A stretch of DNA of 5,067 nt from Nostocaceae cyanobacterium CSSed10_463m (GTDB lineage: Bacteria > Cyanobacteriota > Cyanobacteriia > Cyanobacteriales > Nostocaceae): assembly GCA_003556955.1 (NCBI GenBank), contig PWQB01000019.1, forward strand, positions 1-5,067, read 5' to 3'. Positions 1 through 5,067 of this stretch are shown in pieces. A program made the position numbers and the translations under genes. The notes under the pieces are model-generated. The model saw nothing but the letters and a program-made list of their open reading frames with translations. It had not been told where the DNA came from and ran no database searches. How positions within the stretch are numbered: the first letter of the stretch is position 1; each line of letters begins with the position of its first letter.

Positions 1-76
1 AAGTACTGTCTGTATAATCTATGGTATACCGTTAGAGAATGCTCGGCAAACTCAACTTGTGTATAACCCTAAATAC

Positions 77-243
77 TTATGCCCTTGTGGCACTTACTTC
101 ATTACATGCGGAGTCACTTAATATGTAACACTCCTTACAAAGGCACCGTAAGCCCCCCGAGGCTGGTATGGCCGGGGATTTGGTTTTAACTTTCACTTTG
201 AGATACAGCATATTCCTTATCTCACCATTCTTACTTATATAAA
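77..243. other. Region downstream of the 116-residue gene, no supported gene
   Basis: This tail follows the last minus-strand gene. It holds the GC-rich hairpin described separately and a small inverted repeat, TTACAT (102-107) with ATGTAA (123-128), around a 15-nt loop. A 44-codon minus-strand frame (77-211) is open, but its SD-like AAGGA lies only 2 nt from the ATG, so I do not call it. On the plus strand a frame is open from the window edge to a TAA at 119-121. It could be the tail of a gene entering from the left, but 39 codons are too few to support that. No good minus-strand terminator with a U-tract was seen after the 116-residue gene. Confidence 0.4.
153..190 (+). terminator. Possible plus-strand terminator hairpin
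   Basis: CCCC (155-158) and GGC (161-163) pair with GCC (171-173) and GGGG (174-177) around a 7-nt loop, with a 2-nt GA bulge on the 5' side. On the plus strand the stem is followed by ATTTGGTTTT, a broken T-rich tail. On the minus strand it is followed by CTTACGG, which is not terminator-like. It would therefore suit a plus-strand gene ending left of or at the window edge, facing the minus-strand operon. The bulge and interrupted T-tract make this only a moderate candidate. Confidence 0.35.
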
Positions 244-594
244 TTACACGATAGCGCTAACAATTTTTATAATATCGTCAATGAACCCGACAATTTTAAC
301 TACATTGTTGGCAATATTTACATCATTCTGAATATTGTTAATTGAACGCTGAATCTTCTGGTTAGTTAATTGCACGTCGTTGATAATAATCTCTGACTCC
401 CCTAACCAGTCAGAAATGCTTTGCATGATCAAATGATCGATCTTTCTCGATAACTCCTTGCCTTTAGTTTTTACTAAACTCGCTTGCTCAGGTTCGCGTT
501 TAAGCAATAAGATGACCTCAGCCCGATACGATTTAGTCTTAGCTGCCAATAACTGCTGAATAATTTTTTGTTTTTCAGTCGTGGTAATAGGCAT
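244..594 (-). CDS. Small uncharacterised helical protein, last gene of a lipoprotein operon
   Basis: The product is 116 residues; I do not recognise a family. It has no signal peptide. The N-terminal half (about residues 5-62) is charged and looks helical. The middle is rich in Asn, Gln and Ile (about 68-95). The end (about 97-116, VVKIVGFIDDIIKIVSAIV) is strongly hydrophobic with an Asp-Asp and two Lys spaced along it, so an amphipathic or membrane-associating helix is more likely than a plain transmembrane span. The start is well supported: AAGGAG lies 7 nt upstream of the ATG. That SD overlaps the TAA stop of the lipoprotein gene, and only 11 nt separate stop and start, so the two are almost certainly co-transcribed and probably translationally coupled. 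A role with the lipoprotein and the upstream membrane protein is inference from position only. Confidence 0.85.
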   Translation of the reverse strand: MPITTTEKQKIIQQLLAAKTKSYRAEVILLLKREPEQASLVKTKGKELSRKIDHLIMQSISDWLGESEIIINDVQLTNQKIQRSINNIQNDVNIANNVVKIVGFIDDIIKIVSAIV

Positions 595-605
595 TGTTTG
601 TCTCC

Positions 606-1874
606 TTAGTTAGTTGTAATGCTGTATTTCACTTCGTATGCACTTTCTCGAATGGCAGTTGCGGCCGCTCTTAAAGCAACTGCTGATTCTTTTAGCTTGT
701 CCGCTTCCAGTCTAATCGCATCGGCAATCGCTTTTTTGCTTTCAACGTCTTTTTTCTTCGCCTCGTTATCAGGATCTGCATTCAGAGCATTTTGGGCTAA
801 AACATAATCAAACTGTGCCCGTGATGCCTTAAGTTCAGCATGTTGATACTTTAACTCCGCGACCTTTGCTGCATTGCTGGCAGCATCGGCTTTTGCCTGC
901 ACAAGTTCGGCTTTGTTAAATTTGGCCGTTGCCTCATATGAAGCATACATCTGAACACCCTTTTCTAATAGCGCCGAAATTGCACCCAGAGATGCATCAG
1001 ATTTTTTCAAATTTTCTGCCAGTGCTTTATGGGCTCCAGGGATTCTCCCGTAAGCTGAATGTAAAGCCTGTAACGAGCCCATTTGCATAGAATGTGTACG
1101 CTTGATTTCGATTATATCATCTATGATTTTTAGAATATTTGGGTTCTCCTTTTGGTTGGAATTATTATTAACAAGGTTTATTAGCTCTGATATAAATTCG
1201 TGTTGTTTCTCACTATGTTCTTGAGTGCTAATTTGCGCCATCGACACAACTGCACTCTGCATATGAGCAACATAGCTTTCTATTTTATTTTGGTTCTCCG
1301 TGATAAAACGGATGAGTTTATCCTTTTGCTTTTTATTGATAAATTCTTTTGCAAATCCAACTGCGACTTCCGAAAACAGCGCCACACCTTCGGCAGTTTT
1401 ATCACCAGTATCCTTCATAACCGATCGAATCGCATTCAGAGCATTTTGGTTAAGTTTTGTCGACATTTGTTCAAACTCTTCAACATTCACAAGCTCTTGT
1501 GAGGAGAGTTGTACCAGCAAATTTGAGTAATCCAACCAGACCATATTGATTTTGTAAATACCAATTTTGAATTGTTGTGCTGCCATAAAAACAGGTGTGG
1601 GTGAAACGTAAAATGGATCAGTTTTGTTGGCTATTATTAAGATTTCATTGAGCAAACCGTGGTTTCCTTCCTCTAATTCAGATACAAGCATTTTACGATA
1701 ACGATTTTTCATCATAGGGATTGTTACATCAACAGATGCCGTCACCCCTTTATTGAGTTCCACAAGTGATGCATTAAACTTCTCAAAGGGCACTGGGTCA
1801 ATTGAGACACACCCGGCTAGCAAAAACAATGCTGCTATCACAGACAGATATATTACTTTATTACTTAAATGCAT
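606..1874 (-). CDS. Outer-membrane lipoprotein with long helical, coiled-coil-like C-terminus
   Basis: The product is 422 residues from the chosen start. A TTG start at 1940 would add 22 residues before the signal peptide. I prefer the ATG at 1874 because GGAGG lies 6 nt upstream and the signal peptide then begins at once: MHLSNK, a hydrophobic core, and the lipobox LLAGC with Cys22. Val at +2 lacks the Asp that retains lipoproteins in the inner membrane, so outer-membrane sorting is expected. The mature chain looks almost wholly helical. Residues about 305-422 are rich in Ala, Lys, Glu and Leu, broken by NADPDNE near 365-371, and suggest two long helices or a coiled coil. I see no enzyme motif and do not recognise the family. 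The upstream neighbour encodes an inner-membrane protein and the next gene starts 11 nt downstream, so an envelope-spanning assembly is a reasonable inference. The lipoprotein call is firm; the function is unknown. Confidence 0.9.
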   Translation of the reverse strand: MHLSNKVIYLSVIAALFLLAGCVSIDPVPFEKFNASLVELNKGVTASVDVTIPMMKNRYRKMLVSELEEGNHGLLNEILIIANKTDPFYVSPTPVFMAAQQFKIGIYKINMVWLDYSNLLVQLSSQELVNVEEFEQMSTKLNQNALNAIRSVMKDTGDKTAEGVALFSEVAVGFAKEFINKKQKDKLIRFITENQNKIESYVAHMQSAVVSMAQISTQEHSEKQHEFISELINLVNNNSNQKENPNILKIIDDIIEIKRTHSMQMGSLQALHSAYGRIPGAHKALAENLKKSDASLGAISALLEKGVQMYASYEATAKFNKAELVQAKADAASNAAKVAELKYQHAELKASRAQFDYVLAQNALNADPDNEAKKKDVESKKAIADAIRLEADKLKESAVALRAAATAIRESAYEVKYSITTN

Positions 1875-1959
1875 CTCAGACCTCCATTCTGATTTAATAA
1901 TGATATCAATCACCCACAATACATGTAATTTAATTAACAAGGGGCAATTGAAAAACCTC

Positions 1960-2043
1960 TCAAATTACGGGAGGGTGAAAAGCTCGGGGACGGGCACGTT
2001 TTGTCCCCCTATGACTTTGAGGAAAATGATCTTTATTATCCAT
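1960..2043 (-). CDS. Possible 27-residue small ORF with strong SD
   Basis: Between the membrane-protein and lipoprotein genes, AAGGAGG sits 5 nt (all A) before an ATG at 2043. It opens a 27-codon frame, MDNKDHFPQS to RAFHPPVI, ending in TGA. The SD is among the best in the window and serves no other start in range. The peptide is basic (GTKRARPRA) and has no membrane segment. The stretch coding for that basic part is the GGGGAC palindrome described separately, so the original frame may have been altered or truncated by a repeat inserting there. It ends 85 nt before the lipoprotein start, in a different frame. It could be a leader peptide, a small protein, or a decayed start. Only the SD and ATG are solid. 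Confidence 0.35.
   Translation of the reverse strand: MDNKDHFPQSHRGTKRARPRAFHPPVI
1986..2008. repeat. REP-like palindrome GGGGAC...GTCCCC
   Basis: GGGGAC (1986-1991) and GTCCCC (2003-2008) are perfect inverted arms around an 11-nt loop GGGCACGTTTT. The unit is much more GC-rich than the sequence around it. Palindromes of this general GGGGAC/GTCCCC look occur as dispersed units near REP-associated tyrosine transposases in several bacteria, as I recall them; I cannot check copy number here. No T-run follows on either strand, so it is not a standard terminator. It could also be a chance hairpin or part of the small ORF. Confidence 0.4.
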
Positions 2044-2137
2044 TTTTTCCTCCTTGTAAATTTCCCAAATTATCCAGGAGCTTTCTGAATACCAAAATCA
2101 ATCGCTGCAATACAATTTGAATACAGTTATCTAAGTT

Positions 2138-3196
2138 TTATTTTTTTGATTCTTTCTTTTCTTCATCTACTTTATTTGCTAATATCGGCCGTAATCCGCT
2201 TAAAGTTTTTAAAGCTTTAAACCAAAAGGGTGCCCCCAAACTAAGAAATGCAGCCATAATTAAAACCCCAAAAAAATGTCTATCAAGTTTAGCATACTTT
2301 AGAATACCCTCGCCACTTTGCCGACCGAGTTTTAGCCCGATCTGATTAAAATCTTTATTAATTTCTCGAGCAAAGTTTGTTATCTCATTTTTAGAGTTTA
2401 CGATAACTGTATCTACCATATTTCTATACAAGCCAATTAAGTAATCGCTAGAATCAGTTCCCATTACCTGAGTGCGAATCCATTTCTCGCCTTCTTCACT
2501 GTTACTAAAATATGGCGGCGTGCCAAGTTTTTCTGATATACCCGTTGTATCCTGCATTTTTAGCATACCTATTGCTTTAGCAGGTACACTAGTTGACCTC
2601 CCAATGAAATCCTCTGCCTTATGTACCCAGGCTTCATGGGTAACAACAATTTTTGCACGGAGTTCGGGATCAGTTGATATCTGTTCAAATATACTGATGA
2701 TATCTAAATGAAACGAAAAAGCGATTATGAAAGAAAAGATTATTGTCCAGAAACGAGTTTGTCTAATAAAATCCTGGCTGGCTCTATTCATCGATTTGTC
2801 AAACCAAGTATCAATTTCTTTTTTTAATGTTTTAAAAGATTCTTCAGATAGATTAATCAAATTATTATCTCCATCTTGAACGAGTTTCTCGAGGATATCT
2901 TTCAATTCCTCTTTACGGATCGAAGTAGCTAACCCCCATCGCTTAATGATATCCCAATGAAATCTCATCCACTTATCACTTATTAAGGGATGACTGAGAA
3001 CTTGTTCACTTATTTCTTTTGCTTTGCCCTTTAATGTTGGGTCTAAGTTTTCAAGAAGAATACTAATACTGTTTCTCAAATTATATCCGCGCAAACTTAA
3101 TAACATTACGACAAATTGAGTAAGTATCATAACTATTAGGCTCGCGGCAAGTAGGATAACTACCAGACCTATAAGGGTGTCTAACCATAGTAGCAT
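2138..3196 (-). CDS. Uncharacterised three-helix inner-membrane protein
   Basis: The product is 352 residues. Hydrophobic segments lie at about 5-34 (IGLVVILLAASLIVMIL, continuing to a second hydrophobic stretch), 149-170 (FWTIIFSFIIAF) and 308-326 (FFGVLIMAAFLSLGAPFWF). Between the first two is a charged helical stretch with an SHPLISDKW motif near 68-76. Between the last two is a soluble domain of about 135 residues (170-305). The end is a Lys/Glu-rich tail (EEKKESKK). The combination of an N-terminal helix followed by LRGYNLR, the HPLI motif and the SLGAPFWF helix near the end resembles, from memory, a family of hypothetical membrane proteins in diverse bacteria; I know no established function. 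The start has AGGAGG 4 nt upstream. On its strand the gene follows repeat R1 with its terminator, so it likely begins a transcription unit that may continue into the lipoprotein gene 263 bp downstream. Confidence 0.88.
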   Translation of the reverse strand: MLLWLDTLIGLVVILLAASLIVMILTQFVVMLLSLRGYNLRNSISILLENLDPTLKGKAKEISEQVLSHPLISDKWMRFHWDIIKRWGLATSIRKEELKDILEKLVQDGDNNLINLSEESFKTLKKEIDTWFDKSMNRASQDFIRQTRFWTIIFSFIIAFSFHLDIISIFEQISTDPELRAKIVVTHEAWVHKAEDFIGRSTSVPAKAIGMLKMQDTTGISEKLGTPPYFSNSEEGEKWIRTQVMGTDSSDYLIGLYRNMVDTVIVNSKNEITNFAREINKDFNQIGLKLGRQSGEGILKYAKLDRHFFGVLIMAAFLSLGAPFWFKALKTLSGLRPILANKVDEEKKESKK

Positions 3197-3372
3197 AGGA
3201 CCTCCTGAAATTAGTGTATCTTTGTTAATGTCTGATTAGATAGTTCATAAAAATAATTAAAGGCTATGACATATATTAACCATTTTAAAAAACTGTTACT
3301 ATTCACACTAATCAATCGTAATTCATACAGAACACTATATGCCATCGTGATTATTGTTCTAGATATCGACCG

Positions 3373-3572
3373 TGAAGCCGTCTGCTTCGGGAGAGTAGTA
3401 CGGGGAGGTATATCTGTAGTTTTGCACACTCCGAGAAATCATGCTCTTCCAGAGTAGACTACATTAATCAAACACATAATAATAAAAAACCCGAACACTA
3501 TATGTTGATCTAATGTTCGGGTTAAACTGCAATCCGACAGCCGTAACAACGACGTCATATTGATGATCTGCA
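3373..3572 (-). repeat. 200-bp direct repeat, copy R1 (terminator plus structured core)
   Basis: This aligns without gaps to 4868-5067, with 11 mismatches in 200 positions (3383, 3384, 3396, 3418, 3468, 3475, 3476, 3545, 3561, 3567, 3568). Similarity begins sharply at TGAAGCCGTC; the far end cannot be set because the other copy meets the window edge. The longest identical block is 3477-3544, which covers the terminator hairpin. The core (3373-3450) can fold: TGAAG/CTTCG (3373-3377 with 3385-3389), a 9-bp stem GGGAGAGTA/TGCTCTTCC (3389-3397 with 3442-3450), and an inner GGAG/CTCC (3404-3407 with 3429-3432). No integrase or transposase is attached and no terminal inverted repeats are evident. 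On the minus strand it separates the CBS gene from the three-helix membrane gene. Confidence 0.97.
3481..3523 (-). terminator. Rho-independent terminator in repeat R1
   Basis: A perfect 10-bp stem, AACCCGAACA (3488-3497) with TGTTCGGGTT (3514-3523), encloses a 16-nt loop. Read on the minus strand the stem runs into TTTTTTATTATT, a good U-tract. It lies about 500 bp past the CBS-gene stop, so it would end that transcript and insulate the membrane-protein gene. The plus-strand side is followed by AAACTGC and is not terminator-like. Confidence 0.8.
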
Positions 3573-4030
3573 GTCATAGCTTTAATTCGCTATCTTGATA
3601 AAAGGAATAGCTGTAACTAATGAGACTGATTTTTATTTGTTTGTCAAGCAGATTTGCGAAAGAGCCTCTTTTATAAATGTTTATCAAATCGCTTAATATT
3701 CTTACTTGACACCTTAAACCTGTATTTCGGATTACCCCGGCCGCTTAGTTTAAACCGAAATCCACAGTTCAGCGCATCCGCTATGAAAATATCTTTCCGC
3801 TTTATGTCTGTGCTCATCCGTCATCGTCCAGGATACCAAACCAAAAAACACAAGGTGGGGATGGTCTTTGTTCTGCTCGTTGCACCATTGTTGCACCAAC
3901 CCATCACCTCATCGGCAAAATGCCCTTTCGGAGGTGCTTGAAAGAATCGGAGGTTAAAATCGGCTGCATTTGCTTGTTGGGCGCGTTGATTCTGGATACG
4001 GCCAATGCATTCCTCACCTAACCTGACGAA
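3573..4030. other. 458-bp stretch without an intact gene, probably eroded
   Basis: The left part (3573-3700) is AT-rich and unremarkable apart from AAAGAGCCTCTTT, a tight palindrome near 3659-3671. The right part (about 3700-4030) is more GC-rich. On the minus strand it has three short protein-like stretches in different frames. One runs in the CBS-gene frame from its TAG stop for 69 codons to a TGA at 3821-3823 (GRIQNQRAQQ, FFQAPPKGHF). A second is shifted and overlaps it (VQQWCNEQNK, HKAERYFHSG). A third reads NCGFRFKLSG then PKYRFKVSSK and ends at a TAA near 3676. None has a convincing start. A decayed, frameshifted gene or an unknown repeat explains this best; I recognise no product. Direct repeats TTGCACCA occur at 3884-3891 and 3891-3898 or nearby. 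Confidence 0.4.
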
Positions 4031-4744
4031 CTAATCCTCAGTGGAATCATCGACGATTTCTCCTACTAAATCTAGGACATCCACTGTGCCTGTGAAGGAG
4101 TATGAGTGCTTATCTTTCACGACGATGAGTTTAGTGAACTGCTCCTGGATCATTCTTTCGATCACTCCTAGCAGATTCTCGCCGACTGCCGCAACCTCAG
4201 GGGTTCGCGGCTTGAGGTCAACCACCTTGAGTTTTTTCAGACGATCGTATAGATTTGAAGTATCATCCTTGTCGACCTCTTCCTGTAACTTCCGGATAAT
4301 GTCATTGCTGGTAATAACACCTTTCACCTTGTTATCACTATCAATCACTGCCAAGATTGATACACGAGATGAGATGACGGTGGTCAAGGCGGTTAAGTAT
4401 GGTGTGTTAGCCATCACCTGGCTTCCACTACGAATCTTTGTCTTAATGCCTGCTTCTCCCATGCTTCTTCGTTTGAGCTCGTCTTCAAGAATCATTTTGA
4501 ACGGCAAGGCCTTCGCCATTTTTGCTCCGCGAGCAAAGCCTGCTGTGGCCGCTATGAGCACTAGTAGGTAGAACGCAACAAAGGGTAGACTAACCATAAT
4601 TGGCAGCAGATCACCCTGGGTCTCGGTACTAAACTCGACTATTTCTACAATCTGAAGAAAAGTTAGAATGCTCAAAATCAAGAGATAGGTTAACAATAGC
4701 ACCGCGAACGCTTTTAGTGCATGTTTGGAGTATTGTTTGTTCAT
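4031..4744 (-). CDS. Membrane-anchored CBS-domain-pair protein
   Basis: The product is 237 residues. Two hydrophobic segments, about 11-36 (FAVLLLTYLLILSILTFL) and 47-71 (PFVAFYLLVLIAATAGF), form an N-terminal hairpin. A charged linker (72-97) leads to a CBS pair. CBS1 is about 98-153 and ends in the typical KVKGVITSNDII; CBS2 is about 172-232 and ends in FTGTVDVLDLV. CBS pairs (Bateman modules) usually bind adenine nucleotides and regulate an attached or partner domain. Here there is no channel, enzyme or HlyC/CorC domain, so the protein is probably a membrane-tethered sensor or regulatory subunit; the ligand is unknown. The start has AGAGGA 10 nt upstream. It is transcribed alone: repeat R2 with a terminator lies upstream and R1's terminator downstream. 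Its codon use looks more GC-rich than the membrane gene at 2138-3196, suggesting a different origin. The CBS call is strong, the role open. Confidence 0.88.
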   Translation of the reverse strand: MNKQYSKHALKAFAVLLLTYLLILSILTFLQIVEIVEFSTETQGDLLPIMVSLPFVAFYLLVLIAATAGFARGAKMAKALPFKMILEDELKRRSMGEAGIKTKIRSGSQVMANTPYLTALTTVISSRVSILAVIDSDNKVKGVITSNDIIRKLQEEVDKDDTSNLYDRLKKLKVVDLKPRTPEVAAVGENLLGVIERMIQEQFTKLIVVKDKHSYSFTGTVDVLDLVGEIVDDSTED

Positions 4745-4783
4745 AGTTGTTCCATCCTCTGATAATGTAAATGGTCCTGTCGC

Positions 4784-4793
4784 TGGCGCGCCA
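4784..4793. promoter_or_regulatory. 10-bp perfect palindrome in the CBS-gene leader
   Basis: TGGCGCGCCA is a perfect 10-bp palindrome and a GC island in an AT-rich leader, about 40 bp upstream of the CBS-gene ATG. It could be a protein-binding site; a chance palindrome is equally possible. Confidence 0.25.
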
Positions 4794-4812
4794 ACTATTA
4801 ATTATGTGGTTT

Positions 4813-4851
4813 CCAGACAATATCATTATCTGGCATTATTTTCCGGATAAT
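4813..4851. promoter_or_regulatory. Operator-like array of three inverted half-sites
   Basis: CCAGACAAT (4813-4821) and ATTATCTGG (4825-4833) form a 21-bp near-perfect inverted repeat, 8 of 9 positions matching. The same middle arm also pairs with CCGGATAAT (4843-4851), 9 positions with one G-T. Three related half-sites in alternating orientation upstream of the CBS gene suggest a dimeric regulator's sites, or two mutually exclusive RNA stems in its leader. No strong -35/-10 pair was found beside them; GATAAT and CATAAT boxes occur on the minus strand but lack good -35 partners. Confidence 0.4.
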
Positions 4852-4867
4852 TTAAATCAATTACCTC

Positions 4868-5067
4868 TGAAGCCGTCCACTTCGGGAGAGCAGTACGGGG
4901 AGGTATATCTGTGGTTTTGCACACTCCGAGAAATCATGCTCTTCCAGAGTAGACTACATTAAACAAACATGTAATAATAAAAAACCCGAACACTATATGT
5001 TGATCTAATGTTCGGGTTAAACTGCAATCCGACAGCCGTTACAACGACGTCATATGGATGAGTTGCA
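4868..5067 (-). repeat. 200-bp direct repeat, copy R2 (reaches window edge)
   Basis: This is the second copy of the element at 3373-3572, offset by exactly 1495 bp with no insertions or deletions. It lies upstream of the CBS gene on the minus strand, as R1 lies upstream of the three-helix membrane gene. Differences from R1 in the core either fall in loops (4878, 4879) or keep or improve plus-strand pairing: C for T at 4891 turns a U-G into a C-G pair in the 9-bp stem, and G for A at 4913 extends TGT/ACA to TGTG/CACA. The element may continue beyond 5067, so its full length is unknown. Confidence 0.97.
4976..5018 (-). terminator. Rho-independent terminator in repeat R2
   Basis: The hairpin has the same 10-bp stem and loop as in R1 (arms 4983-4992 and 5009-5018), followed on the minus strand by six T and further ATT repeats. 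It would stop transcripts entering from the right before the CBS gene. The 43 bp are identical in both copies. Confidence 0.8.

Larger units (their letters stand above)
1875..2137. other. Gap between the membrane-protein and lipoprotein genes
   Basis: This 263-bp gap holds the possible 27-codon ORF and the GGGGAC palindrome. I see no U-tract terminator on the minus strand after the membrane-protein stop, so transcription may run through. A weak minus-strand promoter is possible: GATAAT (read on the minus strand at 2069-2074) with TTGGTA (2090-2095) 15 nt upstream. The spacing is short and the -35 poor, so I do not list it as a promoter. Confidence 0.4.

Noticed and set aside
77..211. 44-codon minus-strand ORF after the 116-residue gene
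   Set aside because: SD-like AAGGA is only 2 nt from the ATG and the frame crosses a hairpin; no recognisable protein.
1875..1940. Upstream TTG start adding 22 residues to the lipoprotein
   Set aside because: It would bury the signal peptide, whereas the ATG at 1874 has a well-spaced GGAGG and puts the lipobox Cys at residue 22.
3211..3429. 72-codon minus-strand frame beginning in R1 with GTG
   Set aside because: GGAG abuts the GTG with no proper spacing, the frame is not kept in R2 beyond the repeat, and it fills the leader of the membrane gene.
3374..3457. Plus-strand frame shared by both repeats (GGISVVLHTPRN, ending LPE stop)
   Set aside because: No start or SD in common, and two of three changed codons alter the amino acid, so there is no sign of protein conservation.
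3521..3527. GTTAAAC matches the integron core motif GTTRRRY, suggesting an attC site
   Set aside because: No paired RYYYAAC core at a suitable distance and no typical attC inner arms; the bases are the end of the terminator stem and its flank.
3373..3572. Template/variable repeat pair of a diversity-generating retroelement
   Set aside because: Mismatches are not adenine-specific and no reverse transcriptase is present in the window.
3649..3664. On the minus strand GGCTCTTTCGCAAATC resembles the start of ISL3-type inverted repeats
   Set aside because: No matching second end and no transposase in the window; the match is short and from memory.
3654..3941. 95-codon plus-strand frame in the eroded stretch
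   Set aside because: No SD, and the more protein-like readings are on the opposite strand.
4041..4571. 176-codon plus-strand frame opposite the CBS gene
   Set aside because: It is the antisense shadow of a gene with clear CBS motifs; Ser/Arg-rich composition is typical of such shadows.

Overview
The window reads as a piece of an accessory or repeat-rich region of a Gram-negative bacterium. Support for Gram-negative: one protein has an LLAGC lipobox with Val after the Cys, which predicts an outer-membrane lipoprotein, and the genes have clear Shine-Dalgarno (SD) sites. A gammaproteobacterium is a guess; nothing seen fixes the genus. No rRNA, tRNA, CRISPR array or intact transposase gene was found.

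Every supported gene is on the minus strand, so the reading order is right to left. (1) At the right edge is a 200-bp repeat copy, R2 (4868-5067, possibly running past the edge). (2) Next is a leader with operator-like inverted repeats, then a gene for a two-helix membrane protein with a pair of CBS domains (4031-4744). (3) A 458-bp stretch follows that has no intact gene and looks eroded. (4) The second copy of the repeat, R1 (3373-3572), matches R2 without gaps at 189 of 200 positions. Each copy carries a strong minus-strand terminator hairpin and a foldable core. (5) After R1 comes a three-gene set: a three-helix membrane protein (2138-3196), a helical outer-membrane lipoprotein (606-1874) and a 116-residue protein (244-594). 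The last two are tightly coupled. A possible 27-codon ORF with an excellent SD and a REP-like palindrome sit between the membrane protein and the lipoprotein genes. (6) The left 243 bp hold a hairpin and no gene I can support.

Two things stand out. First, the layout is modular: each of the two membrane-protein transcription units is preceded on its own strand by the same repeat, which ends the upstream transcript and forms the start of the next leader. Second, the membrane protein, lipoprotein and small protein could form an uncharacterised envelope-spanning system. I recognise none of these three well enough to give a function. The assignments rest on membrane segments, the lipobox, CBS motifs and gene spacing.
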